The notes under the pieces are model-generated. The model searched no databases and was not told the origin of the DNA. It worked only from the letters and a program-made list of their open reading frames with translations. Shown here in pieces: positions 1 to 9,964 of a stretch of 64,000 nucleotides of DNA (position 1 is the first letter of the stretch; every line of letters starts with the position of its first letter). A program made the position numbers and the translations under genes. The DNA lies in the NCBI RefSeq assembly GCF_036850765.1, contig NC_089492.1, positions 182,978,106 through 183,042,105 on the forward strand. The letters run 5' to 3'. This stretch comes from Saccopteryx bilineata. Its lineage: Eukaryota; Chordata; Mammalia; Chiroptera; Emballonuridae.

Positions 1-173
1 CCAACTTTGCTCCTATGGAGCCTTGGCTGTGGGAGGGGAAGAGAGAGATAGAAAGAAGAGGGGAAAGGGTGGAGAAGCAGATGGGTGCCTCTCCTGTGTG
101 CCCTGGCCAGGAATTGAACCCAGGACTTCCAAACGCCGGGCCAACACTATACCAGTGAGCCAACTAGCCAGGG
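1..173 (-). mobile_element. tRNA-derived bat SINE (GCCCTGGCC group), cut by window edge
   Basis: Read on the minus strand, the copy starts GGGCCCTGGCTAGTTGGCTC, followed by a degenerate pol III A box and a B-box-like GGTTCAATTCC. It then has the CATCTGCTTCTCC body typical of this group. The 3' part lies outside the window. Several substitutions, such as ACTATACCAGTG in the box A region, suggest an older copy than the one at 6406. Confidence 0.9.
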
Positions 174-334
174 CCCTGTCCTATGTCTTTTTAACTTTTT
201 AAAATGTCTTGCTTTTTTAGAAGTTTGTATTTCTTTAATGTAGTCAAATATGTCCATTTTTTTTCTTGTGACTTCTGGATTGTGTCTTTTATAAAACTAC
301 TCTTAATAACTACTAATTAAGTAGTTTACAAATA

Positions 335-528
335 CTAATTCGTTTAATCTTCACAACAATGCAGAGATGTACTGGTAGTCTCCCCATTTCACAGGTAATG
401 AAATGAAGGCACAGCACGAGAAAGCAGCTGCCAGAAGGTCATACAGCCAGAAGGTGACAGAGCCAGGATTCCAACGGCAGGCTGTCTGGCTTTCAAAATT
501 CATGCCCTTAACCACAGTGCTTCCCTGA
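335..528 (-). repeat. MIR SINE relic
   Basis: The plus strand shows the reversed MIR core: a CCCCATTTCACAGGTAATGA segment, a GGTCATACAGCCAGAAGGTG segment, a B-box-like GATTCCAACGGCAGGC and a terminal CCTTAACCACAGTGCTT. Order and spacing match MIR, the ancient tRNA-derived mammalian SINE. It is diverged and has no transposition potential. Confidence 0.85.
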
Positions 529-1397
529 CTTTCATATTGCCCTTGAATGTGAAAAAGAGCTCACTTTGATAAAAATAGTAAGTAGTTCATAAAAGTGAGC
601 TTTTACATCCTGTTAAGATTTTAACTAAAAGTCTCTTGTTCCTCTTTTTTCCCAGTAGCTATTAAAAAATGTTTGCACTAAGAATTCCAGGAAAAACTAT
701 GGTGTACAAGGGAATGACCCAAAAGAGAACCATTTTCAAGGCTTCTAACTTCATCCTGGCCCAATACTCTGGATGTGTAGCATCCTAAGACCAGGGACTC
801 CCCTACAGTAACAAAGACCCTCAGAGAAGTCCAGCCTGAGTCTATGACATTTGATGAATTACTTTTCATTTCATTTGTTTTTATCCTCTGTCAGCTCTGT
901 GGCCCTTTTCTGAGTGAGCTCCCAATCCAGGAAGAGTGTAAAATTAAAATAAGTTCTGGAGCAAGAAGATAATTTCATTTGATTTTGTTTTTAATTCTAA
1001 AAATAAATTTGAAGGGACGAGTTCTCCCCCTCCTCCAACCCCCACATCCTACCTGGAGTCTGCAGCAACAAGCGCCAACAAAAATTTCTGTCTTGTTACC
1101 TCCTGAGAACCATCTCCCCTGTTGTTTCTCTGTATGGAAAATACTAGTACATGTCACAATATGCTATGAAGAAATGCTTCTTACTTTATGACTTTAGGTT
1201 TTACTTCTTTTTATTAAAATAAGTAAAAAGCCCAACTGCCATAACAATTACTTCCTTTACTTCTACATTTGAAATATATCAGCAAATTGAAAAGCAAAGC
1301 TTGCAGCATTCCTTGACATAAAAAAAACAGAATCCTGGTATAGTATATTTACCTTTAGGTTAATATAACAGAGAGAGATCAATCACATCTGTTTCCT

Positions 1398-1535
1398 CCT
1401 TCTTAAATTTGGGGATCATAACAGTACCTAATTCATAGTGTTCTTATGAGGGTTAAATAAGTTAATATTTGTGAAGTGCTCAGAACAAATACCTGGCCCA
1501 TAGGAAGCATTAGTAAGAGTTCAACTTACTGGTAG
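1398..1535 (+). repeat. MIR SINE 3' half
   Basis: The stretch runs GGGGATCATAACAGTACCTA, then TTATGAGGGTTAAATAAG, then GTGAAGTGCTCAGAACAAAT and ACCTGGCCCATAGGAAGC. This is the CORE and LINE2-like 3' half of MIR in forward orientation. The 5' tRNA-like half is not recognisable. Confidence 0.85.
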
Positions 1536-1876
1536 AAAAAAGATTGAGTTGCAATCAAACTACACAGGATCTGAGGAAAACATTTATACCAAGAAGAAAT
1601 GGCAGATAAGACCACACAAAAACCTTTTATTAGAGATTTACAATTCAAGAGATTGAGTGAGCATCTGTTCTCCTCTATAACTATACCTGTCATGATAAAA
1701 CTATGTAAAATGCCATGTCTCCCTTGAATGACTATGGTTATAGAGCAGGGAAGATGATTTATAATGGACTGATACTCAGATACACCATTTTTCATTTACA
1801 TACATCAAATACATAATTTTTATTTTACAATAAAAATTACATTACTATATCAATTATCTAACTGGTCTACCTGACC
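1536..1876. other. Unassigned AT-rich DNA
   Basis: AT-rich sequence between the MIR and the ERV. I see no coding frame with protein character and no recognised repeat. It ends with the left target-duplication copy of the ERV (GATTAG, 1877-1882). Confidence 0.4.
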
Positions 1877-1882
1877 GATTAG

Positions 1883-2203
1883 TGTGGACAAGTCCTGCCG
1901 GGAGTGAGGACGACAGAGACGCAAAGACCCGACTCTGGGGACCAGGTTCAGTGACGCAGATCCACTTTATTCAGGAAGTAAACTAGCTTATATACATGGG
2001 TTCAGCCAATAGGGTTTTATAGCGTGTCCTTCATAGCCAATGGCTGAAAAGATCAGGGAGCTCCGTGGTTGGCACTAAGTCACTTCCTTATAGCGGGCGA
2101 GCTTCCTTCCTGGGTATGCCCAGGAGGGTTCTGGGAGCTGGAGTATTCTCACAGCATTGCATCAGCAGCAGCTGCTAGGAATGCGCTCTGTGCTCCACCC
2201 ACA
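1883..2203 (-). repeat. 3' LTR of the class II ERV
   Basis: This 321-bp LTR is bounded by TGTGG/CCACA inverted ends. On the minus strand it contains a TATATAAG-type TATA box and, about 20 bp further, an AATAAA polyadenylation signal, giving a very short R region. It pairs with the LTR at 4377-4698. The adjacent purine-rich tract at 2204-2220 (minus strand AAAGAGAAGGGGGAGA) is the polypurine tract that primes plus-strand DNA synthesis. Confidence 0.92.
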
Positions 2204-2367
2204 TCTCCCCCTTCTCTTTTAATTAAGGCCAATTGGACTTGAAGAATGACAGCTTGCTGTTCTTGTAGCTTCTGAATGCTACGCATTATGCAATGGAACC
2301 CTAGTAAAACTAAAACAACTATCATACCTATTACACTATATGCTAATAGATTAGCTGGATTAAACAA
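2149..2367 (-). pseudogene. ERV env transmembrane tail remnant
   Basis: This minus-strand frame of 72 codons overlaps the 3' LTR, as the last part of a betaretroviral env often does. It begins with a long hydrophobic segment (residues about 8-27, LLAYSVIGMIVVLVLLGFHC) suited to a membrane anchor. A short basic and glutamine-rich tail follows (QKLQEQQ, then LIKREGGD). The surface subunit, the fusion peptide and most of the transmembrane ectodomain are absent. The assignment rests on position just upstream of the polypurine tract and on the membrane-segment pattern, not on a database match. Confidence 0.6.
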
Positions 2368-2870
2368 TGAGGCAAGCTTCTGTAGTGTTTGACTAGTTAG
2401 GAAATAGAATGGAGGTCTTAAACAGGGGATTCCTCCTAGGGGTCAGGATGTCATTTCCCTCCCATTGTGTTACAGAGACCTTCTAGGTGCCGTTAAACAC
2501 AGTTCCATTTTGATTGTAAAAAATGGACGTAGGTCCATGCACACCCCCTTCCCACAAAGGTCCCAGCATCCAAACATGTAACAGATGGCTTGCCATGGGC
2601 TGCATACTGCATATGGTAGCAAGGTACATTACACAAATTACAACAACATGACAAATCATACAATTTCAACAATTACAAAGGTACGTTTCACCAGTCTCAG
2701 AGTACTTTGCCAAAAGCACAAAATGTCCTCGGCCTTCTTTCTAGCCATGGGAAAAGCTTCCCAGGGCAGGGGAAGGGCCTCTAGCAAAGCCGCACCCCAC
2801 CCCCATCAGGGTCATAAAAATTTGTTTAGTGAGTATGAGCCAATGCTCACTCCGGTCATAGTCTAGGAAA

Positions 2871-3563
2871 TCAATCAGTCCATGCACATGAGGCTTCAGC
2901 CACTCCCTCATCCCTGCCGTCCTGGCAGGTCTTACACTGTCCCAAGGAGGAGCACGTGGCAATGGCAGTCAGCATTTTCATCTCTGCTCCAGAGAGCATA
3001 ATGGCATCCGCCCCTATGTCCCAAAAAGTCAGTGAACCCACCAGCGGCTTAGCAGGCACTCCCTGACATTCCAGCAGCCACTCCACGATGCAAGCCTGGC
3101 CTCCATTCATTCTCCTGCCGCAGCTGCCGCTGTTTACCTTCTGGAGTCTGCAACTCACAACTCCGGCCCAATTCTCATCCTCCAAGGATGAACTGAATAC
3201 AGCACCTTGTGCTGCCAGGTTCAAGCCCTGGGCTGCCGCCGCCTGCATCTGGGAGTCAGCAGTTACTATAGCACACATAAGCAAGATCAGAGCACTAGGG
3301 GCTGGGGGTCCGTCAGGAGCAACTCTCTGGGCCTGCCCCACCAAACCTCCACATCCCCCCAGGTGATGGGGCGCGCATGCCGGCCATGAGGTCTTCTTCT
3401 GGAGCATTGAGGTTCTCTTCCCCTCAGGCGTAGTAGGTGTGGAGAAGGCCAGGTCTGTGGCTTTGGACGGGTGAAGAATGAACCACCTAGTAGGTGCCCA
3501 AGAAACCCTGTCAAGCAGGTTGGGGGGTTCCTGGGATCCAAATTGGCTGAAAAACACAAGCAT
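2871..3563 (-). pseudogene. Unidentified ERV internal frame (possible env leader region)
   Basis: This is a 230-codon minus-strand frame between the gag remnant and the env tail. I do not recognise its product. It contains one short hydrophobic stretch (about residues 90-100, SALILLMCAIVTAD) resembling a signal peptide, followed by alanine- and glutamine-rich sequence and a cysteine-containing C-terminus ending near CAWTD. Position would fit the 5' end of env or an accessory leader exon, but no diagnostic motif is visible. The GC content here is high, which favours chance open frames. Confidence 0.3.
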
Positions 3564-3630
3564 AACCTCTCCCTTGCATTAGAAGAGGGTGTGATCGCCG
3601 CCACTGTGCCGTGGCTGGGTCCTTCCAGCA

Positions 3631-4311
3631 TCATTTCAGAGAGAGAGGCGGGGGAGAGAGCGAGAGATACAGAAAAATAGACAAGATAGACAGACAGAAA
3701 GAAAAAAGACACATAGAGGCGTATGGGCTGGCCCAAGGGTCTGCAGCAAGAACATGTGTTGGAGAAAATGGCATCTGAGAGGCTGGGGTGGGGCATCGAG
3801 CCCTGGCAGGGAATGTGGAAGTAGCGACTTCCACTTCTTCGGGTGGCAGAGCTGATAGCACGGTTTCTAATGTATCTAGTTGCATTTCTGCACACTCGGC
3901 TGCAAATCCATTAAACTCAGTGGCCCAACCCTTTTCTTTCTCTACAGGGGGAGGCAAATACGGAGGTAGGGGTTCCTCTAAAAGAGGAGTAGCCTGTAGG
4001 ACCTTCGGGACCAGCGGAGGGTCCTCAGCAGGAGCACTGGTCAGGCAGGCATGTATTGCTAGCAGGGCAGGAATGAGGCCGAGAGGGAAAGTTTGTCCCC
4101 CATGTACTTCAGCTGAACAAATGTGCCGGAAAGCTTGGGCCCAAGTATCTGGGTCCCAGAGGGGCGTGTCCTCAATCCAGGGATTGAGACCAGAGAGAAT
4201 CTCCCAGTAAGTACAGAGATCCTTTTCACAAACTTCAACTCGCCTACTCTGCAATAGGGCGTGCAGGGCTCGAGCCTGCGGGGCTCGAGAGTGGGGGAGA
4301 AGGTTTCCCAT
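3631..4311 (-). pseudogene. ERV gag remnant (matrix-like N-terminus)
   Basis: The frame begins MGNLL at 4311, 66 bases inside the 5' LTR. Glycine at position 2 suits N-myristoylation of a retroviral matrix protein. The next ~90 residues have the helical, tryptophan-containing character of a betaretroviral matrix domain, including LNPWIEDTPLWDPDTWAQAF and a later FPLGLIPALLAIHACL. A proline-rich linker follows (PPYLPPPVEKEK), then low-complexity sequence that is unlikely to be native. No capsid major homology region or CCHC nucleocapsid motif is present, so gag is truncated by the internal deletion. Confidence 0.65.
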
Positions 4312-4354
4312 TGCAGAGGGTCACTCACCCGTCCCCTGGATGCCAGTTAGGTCC

Positions 4355-4376
4355 CTGCCCGACGTTGGACGCCAGT
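4355..4376 (-). promoter_or_regulatory. ERV primer-binding site, tRNA-Lys1,2-like
   Basis: Directly inside the 5' LTR the minus strand reads TGGCGTCCAACGTCGGGC after two spacer bases. It matches the 3' end complement of tRNA-Lys(1,2) at about 16 of 18 positions. This tRNA is the usual primer of betaretroviruses and supports the class II call. Confidence 0.8.
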
Positions 4377-4698
4377 TGTGGACAAGTCCTGCCGGGGATG
4401 AGGATGACGGAGACGCAAAGACCCAACTCCGGGGACCAGGTTCAGTGATGCAGATCCACTTTATTCAGGAAGTAAGCTAGCTTATATACATGGGTTCAAC
4501 AATAGAATGTTACAGCGTGTCCTTCATAGCCAATGGCTGAAAAGATCAGGGAGCTGCATGGTTGGCACTAAGTCACTTCCTTATAGCAGGCAAGCTCCCT
4601 TCCTGGGTATGCCCAGGAGGCTTTTGGGAGCTGGAGTATTCTCACAGCATTGTATCAGCTGCAGCTTTGCTAGGAATGCGCTCTGCACTCCACCCACA
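4377..4698 (-). repeat. 5' LTR of the class II ERV
   Basis: 322-bp LTR with TGTGG/CCACA ends. On the minus strand the TATA-type motif lies at about 4481-4489 and the AATAAA signal at 4460-4465. It aligns end to end with the 3' LTR apart from two small indels, near the AGCCAAT/AACAAT site and near GCAGCTG/GCAGCTTTG. Confidence 0.92.
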
Positions 4699-4704
4699 GA
4701 TTAG

Positions 4705-5836
4705 TTTACGTAATATACCCATATGGAAAACCTTTGCTTTTATGTCCTAATTTATAGTTTATAATATTCAAAGAGCATTTACACCACAACTCAAGGGAGT
4801 CACTTTTTTTTTAAGGGAGTCACTTTTTCATTAGTGAGGAGAAATGGTAGGGGTAAGCAACCAGAACCAGCATCTGTTGTAGAACTGGCCAACCTCTAGA
4901 AACCACATAAAAGCCCTTGGGTAATAGCTTCAGGATTCTTCGTAAGGTGTTGAAGAGATTATTAGTGCCATTGGAGTATTTTTTCCTCTCTTCCCCTTCA
5001 CCACCAAGTCCGGCAGGCTCTAAGTATATATTAATCTTCCTTTTTAACTAACATTTTTTAAGTTACTAAAACTTCCACCTTGAGGTCCTTTAGCATTCAC
5101 TTTTACTGATTATAAGATAAAAAAGCAAGGACCTAGTTCAAGACACTCAGGGCAATGAACAGTCACTCACCTAACAAGATCCCACATTTTCCTGTCCACC
5201 ACACAAACTCTGTAAATGTCCAAAATGTGAAATTAAGGTTTATAACATGTATTGTGTTTTCATGTGTGTGTTTTTAATGCACATCATTATAAACTAAGTT
5301 TCCAATATTCTGCTGGTTGAATAACAACTTAACCAAATCATATTTTTTAAAGTCCTAGGGATATAAAATTATTTTAAAAGTACTAAGGAATTAACTGGTA
5401 ACTTTTCCCTATATGAAAAGGAGGCTGAAAACTAGGCCAAAAGAGACTATTTGGGTGTTTAACATAAAATAAGATAAATAATCATAATAGTTGGAAAACA
5501 AGTAATTCCTCATCCATAAGAGCTTAGATAACTTGTACCAAGCAATATGTATTATAGAGAAGGAAACATCAAGTAAGTATTTGTTGATTGATGTCCAAAA
5601 CTATAGTATATAATCACTACAAATAACTGGCTTATAAGGAAATCAATCTTTCATCTCAAACTATATTTATAACACTCTAATTATGTGCCAGACAGCATAA
5701 ATGTATGCATTTACCCCAAGCACTTGTGGTTTACAAAATGACTTATGACATCTTATTTTTATTTTAATTGGGAACACAAAAAAAATGAAACACATGCCAA
5801 CAAAAGTTTTTCAACCTCCATTAATCACTTATTAAT
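4705..5836. other. Unassigned AT-rich DNA
   Basis: About 1.1 kb with no recognised repeat or convincing coding frame. A short AAGGGAGTCACTTTTT segment is duplicated around 4794-4829. Confidence 0.4.
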
Positions 5837-5849
5837 AGTCCATATCACA

Positions 5850-6181
5850 GCCTGACCAGGCAGTGGCACAGTGGATAGAGCATCAGACTGGAATGCGGAA
5901 GGACCCAGGTTCGAGACTCTGAGGTCGCCAGCTTGAGCACAGGCTCATCTAGCTTGAGCAAAAAGCTCACCAACTTGGACCCAAGGTCGCTGGCCTGAGC
6001 AAGGGGTTATTCGGTCAGCTGAAGGCCTGTGGTCAAGGCATATATGAGAAAGCAACCAATGAACAACTAAGGTGTCGCAATGAAAAACTGATGACGGATG
6101 CTTCTCATCTCTCTCCATCTTTGTCTGTCCCTATCTATCCTTCTCTCTCTCTCTCCCCGTAAAAAAAAAAAAAAAAAAAAA
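5850..6181 (+). mobile_element. tRNA-derived bat SINE (CCTGACCAGG group)
   Basis: Near full-length copy with box A (TGGCACAGTGGATAGAG), box B (GGTTCGAGACTC), a CTTCTCATCTCTC pyrimidine tail and a 20-bp A run. It is flanked by 13-bp direct repeats AGTCCATATCACA at 5837-5849 and 6182-6194, the mark of L1-driven insertion. Confidence 0.95.
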
Positions 6182-6405
6182 AGTCCATATCACAAAACGA
6201 CACTTCTTGTCACCACCACAATGTGTCTCCCATGCTTTTTCTCAACATGGTAATTATAGTCAATACCTACCATGCACAGCAGGTCAGTTAACAATACTTT
6301 ATAACACATTTTCTGCCTGGTCTCAGGGCTACATTATTCTCCCCAGCCATAGATCCAAACCTAAGTGTTCTGATAATAAAGAAATCATTAAAAGCTATCA
6401 TCTTT

Positions 6406-6774
6406 GGCCCTGGCTGGTTGGCTAAATGGTAGAGCATCGGCCTGGCGTGCAGGAGTCCCGGGTTCGATTCCCGGCCAGGGCACACAGAAGAAGCGCCCAT
6501 CTGCTTCTCCTCCCCTCCCCCTCTCCTTCCTCTCTGTCTCTCTCTTCCCCTCCCGCAGCCAAGCTTCCATTGGAGCAAAGTTGGCCCGGGCACTGAGGAT
6601 GGCTCTGTGGCCTCTGCCGCAGGTGCTACAATGGCTCTGGTTGCAACAGAGTGACGCCCCAGATGGGCAGAGCATAGCCCCCTGGTGGGAGTGCCCGGTG
6701 GATCCCAGTCGGGCACATACGGGAGTCTATCTGACTGCCTCCCCGTTTCCAACTTCAGAAAAAAAAAAAAAAAA
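6406..6774 (+). mobile_element. tRNA-derived bat SINE (GCCCTGGCC group), young copy
   Basis: Full-length insertion with intact box A region and box B (GGTTCGATTCC), the GC-rich body and a terminal TTCAGAAAAA tail. The 16-bp target duplications AAAAGCTATCATCTTT (6390-6405 and 6775-6790) are identical, which suggests a recent insertion. It should be a good marker for presence/absence comparison between bat species. Confidence 0.95.
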
Positions 6775-6790
6775 AAAAGCTATCATCTTT

Positions 6791-9300
6791 CCCAAATGTG
6801 CCCTTATAAATGCTACAACACATTGTACTAGATACTATTGATAAATTACCAACCAGTCACCATGCTATCACAGTGCAACTAGAAATTGCAAGAGAATGTT
6901 GACCCAGAAACAGCTAATAAAGGTTTCAGTGGCCTTATGCTGCCCATGCAGGCTCATACAGTTACAAACAACTGACTTTCAATGGAAGAAGTATAATATT
7001 CACCCTAACTTAAACAAGAACATTTCTTGGCTCATTTTATATCTTTGGACATACTTGGTAAGTTACAGAATTCTTCAGGTAGAGTAATGGTTGTGATTAC
7101 AATTATAGACCTTATTTTTTAACTTATACCAAAAAGTGGGGACCAGTTTTACTTCATAAAATTAAAGATTCTTAAGCATAGACATGCGGAAGTCTCATAC
7201 TGCCATGAATCGGAGTAAATGATAAACAGTGTTTTATACCTGAAGATGTGCTGTGCTGTTCCCTACCTCCGCCAGGTGGCTAAACTAAACCATGGACATA
7301 AAGCACACTTTTCCATTTGTACTTCTGAAGAAGACACTCTAGATATCACAGAATTTTTTTCTTTCATTAAATGGTTATACACATACCTCAGAATGTTAAT
7401 AACATACATCAACATGCCAGATGATTGTTTTGTGCTGCACTGACAAAAGCTTCATTTCATGCCTCAGAGCTCGGGTAAAAAAGCCACTACAACAAAACAG
7501 TGCTTGCAATACATGACTGTTTGTTTCTGATGTTTACTGACTTTATCTTTTGGCAGAAAGTGATACAGCTTTAAAATGCCAAACTATATTGAATATACAG
7601 CTTGTGTGAGCTCACAGAAAAGGCAAGACGTTAAGTCTTTATTGTGCTGAATTAACACTGGATATCTCCATTCTTCAAAATACATTCTTTAGCCACAATA
7701 TAAATGTGCAGGCTAAAATTCATAGGGAGAGTTCTGTCTGGCTGAAAAGCAGGTCCACAGTTCTTTCACCTGAATGTTGGATTTGCTAACAAAGATCTGA
7801 ATAAAGTTCTTTCACATGAATGTTGGATTTGCTAACAAAGATCTGAATAAAGCTGTACTCTTGGCACCTCAGAAAGAACATAAAACATGTTTTAGTACAA
7901 AATATGAAACTACACTCAATGTCTATGTAATATGCCTACACTTCAATATTCTGAAGATCTACTTCATTTTAATCAATGTACCATTTCATTACCATCATCA
8001 AAGAGTATTTAGCAGAGCATCTGTGAATCACTCTACAAGTAAAATTCAGTTAAAAACCCAATTGTGAAAAAATCTGCAAACTGTTGTTGCAATTTATTCA
8101 TTTAGTTTCCAATACAATCTTCTAATAAAGTGACATTACTTAAAATTGCTAGCAAATATGAACAGACTTAGAAACCTTAGTATTGAAAGAAACCTAGTAA
8201 TCAGCAGGCTAACAGGTATTGAATCTCGAAAGAGAGAAGAGGGATATTAGATAATCACGTTATGCCTGACACCTCATGTAGCTTTAATACTCATAATTCT
8301 AATCAACTTAAATGCAATTCAAAATGACCCATGCCACTGGTTTCTTTTCATTAACTACCTTTTAGCAAAGATAAATCTCTTGTATTCGAAATAGTGTGCT
8401 AATTGACCAATTCCAACTTATAAATTATTTTACTAAATTGTATCTACAATTTAGTTGATTCAATTTCCTGTTATCCATGTGACATCTCTCACTAAAACAA
8501 ATATTAACAAATATATTACTTCCTTTCAAATTAATCAGCTATATTTCTGAATATGAAGTTTCCTGTCTTTCACATTATTACACGTAAGATATGTCAGTAG
8601 CCACAAAACAGTCTTCGCAATATTTTTAATACATTCTTTGTGTCTGCAACAAACTAAATATAACGAAATAAAGGCAGAACTTGGGCCGTTAAGAAAGGAG
8701 GGGGCATCCATACTTGAGCAATTCCCCATCCAATACCCGTACGCCCTTGACAACGGCATGGTAACCCTCATCACACTCATTAACACATGCAAATACGCCC
8801 AGCTACCTGCTTTCAGAGGTACTTAACATTGCTTCCTTACATATAAAAACGCAGGCATTTTGCAGTTTCTTAAAGCAGGAGTACAATACCTTCCGGAAAC
8901 AATACCAATGACATAGGTGTCAAGTATGCAGTTAATCCACAAAGTACCCGTCTTGCTATGAGCTCTAGTATTGCTGGATGGGAAACCCAGGCTACCTTTC
9001 CCATTTAGTTACAGGTGCAACTACAACTTCCAGAGATAGGGTTGGTACGTTCAAAACCCACACGAACTTCATAAGCACCTCCAAAAGCTTCTGTCCCTGG
9101 CATAGGAATATGAGCGCACTTTCCAGAGATTGTAAAAGACGTCTTGTATGATATATTCCCCTTGAAAACCCTCCCATCCAATCCTCAAAGAGAAGAAACT
9201 ATGAAACACAAAAGCCTAAAGGTAAATATTTCCATGTGTTTTTTCTAAAGGCCTCGATAACAAGAGCGAGAGAGGGAGAGAGAGAGGCTGAAACTGAATA
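6791..9300. other. 2.5 kb mostly unique AT-rich DNA flanking the CpG island
   Basis: No recognised transposon. The stretch lies downstream of the predicted minus-strand promoter, so it may be intron, exon or 3'UTR of that gene. Minus-strand AATAAA-type signals occur near 7637 and 8096. A 46-bp tandem duplication sits at 7760-7851. A small patch at 8680-8810 is richer in CpG than its surroundings. I cannot name any exon here. Confidence 0.4.
7760..7851 (+). repeat. 46-bp tandem duplication
   Basis: Two adjacent copies (7760-7805 and 7806-7851) begin GTTCTTTCACCTGAATG and GTTCTTTCACATGAATG and end ATCTGAATAAA. I see one mismatch, so the duplication is recent or conserved by gene conversion. 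Confidence 0.95.
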
Positions 9301-9662
9301 TAGGTGAGGTACCACCCGCCGCCTCTCTGCAAAATCACAGCCAACATGCAGCCGGCCTGGGCTCAAGCTCCGTGCGGCGCGGACCGTCGAGCGGCGCCAG
9401 TACCGTCGGGCCGGGAAGAGGCTCAGCCCGCCCGCCCGCCGCTGGCCGCGAAGTTTGCCGCGGGGCAGCCGCCGCGGTCCCCCGGCCTCAGCGCGCCGGC
9501 GGCCGGGCGGAGGGCTCCCCGGTGCAGGGAGGCCATCTCCCTACGGGGACGCGCCCGGCGGAGACTCGGGTGCAGCGGGCCCGGCGCCCTTGCCCTCAGG
9601 CGGGCGGACCCGCACGCCCAAGGCGCCCGCCCCCGCCCCTGCCGCGAGCACGCCCGCCTTAC

Positions 9663-9815
9663 CTGGCCCACGGCGGCCGCCTGGGGCACGGGCCCGGAGC
9701 CACTCCGGCGGTCGCGGCGCCTGGGAGTGAGGGAGGCGGCCGCGGAGGAGGAGCTCCGACGAGGAGCAGGCGGGCCGGCGGGCGGCTTTGTTTCCACTGC
9801 GTGGAGCTGCCGACC
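9663..9815 (-). other. Candidate first exon with splice donor
   Basis: On the minus strand, just downstream of the X-box, the sequence reaches GGGCCAG|GTAAGGCGG with the exon ending at 9663. The CAG|GTAAG junction is a near-perfect U1 donor. The exon start is unknown; I place it close to the X-box by analogy with other X-box promoters. The exon could be wholly 5' untranslated. RNA data are needed to confirm it. Confidence 0.45.
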
Positions 9816-9816
9816 C

Positions 9817-9833
9817 TACGTCACCATGGCAAC
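9817..9833. promoter_or_regulatory. RFX X-box overlapping a CRE half-site
   Basis: Plus-strand GTCACCATGGCAAC (9820-9833) fits the full X-box consensus GTHNYYATRRNAAC at every position. TACGTCA at 9817-9823, the reverse of TGACGTA, is a CREB/ATF site sharing its last bases. RFX factors use X-boxes to drive ciliary genes and, with CREB-type partners, some other promoters. The target gene is not visible here. Confidence 0.75.
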
Positions 9834-9964
9834 CGCCGGGGGCCGGGACCCAGTGGGGACCCTTGGACGTCCAGAGTCCGGGACCCTCCGGGCCGCCGCG
9901 GGCAGAGCCCCCGCTCCTCTCCTCAGTAGTCTGAGTGCTCCGAGGGAAACCAGCCGCCGCCACC

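Larger units (their letters stand above)
1883..4698 (-). mobile_element. Internally deleted class II (betaretrovirus-like) endogenous retrovirus
   Basis: The provirus lies on the minus strand between perfect 6-bp target duplications GATTAG (1877-1882 and 4699-4704); 6 bp is the class II (ERVK-type) value. It has two LTRs of about 321 bp, a Lys1,2-like primer-binding site next to the 5' LTR, a purine tract next to the 3' LTR, a matrix-like gag start and an env cytoplasmic-tail end. Only about 2.17 kb remains between the LTRs, so most of gag and all of pro and pol are gone. The LTRs differ at roughly 28-30 of 321 positions by eye, mostly transitions, so insertion is not recent. The element cannot be functional. 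Confidence 0.9.
9345..9960. promoter_or_regulatory. CpG island, probable host gene promoter
   Basis: About 600 bp with very high GC and dense CpG (for example CCGCGGGGCAGCCGCCGCGG) in an otherwise AT-rich window. It is not part of a recognised repeat. It contains an RFX X-box, an overlapping CRE half-site and a strong minus-strand splice donor, so the island most likely drives a gene toward lower coordinates. Several long open frames cross it on both strands, but these follow from the lack of AT-rich stop codons and should not be read as proteins. Confidence 0.8.

Noticed and set aside
6388..6841. Open frames of 95-154 codons over the SINEs (also 33.55-34.0, 46.85-47.38 and 53.2-53.66 kb)
   Set aside because: They are chance translations of the GC-rich SINE body, recurring in every copy of that SINE group.
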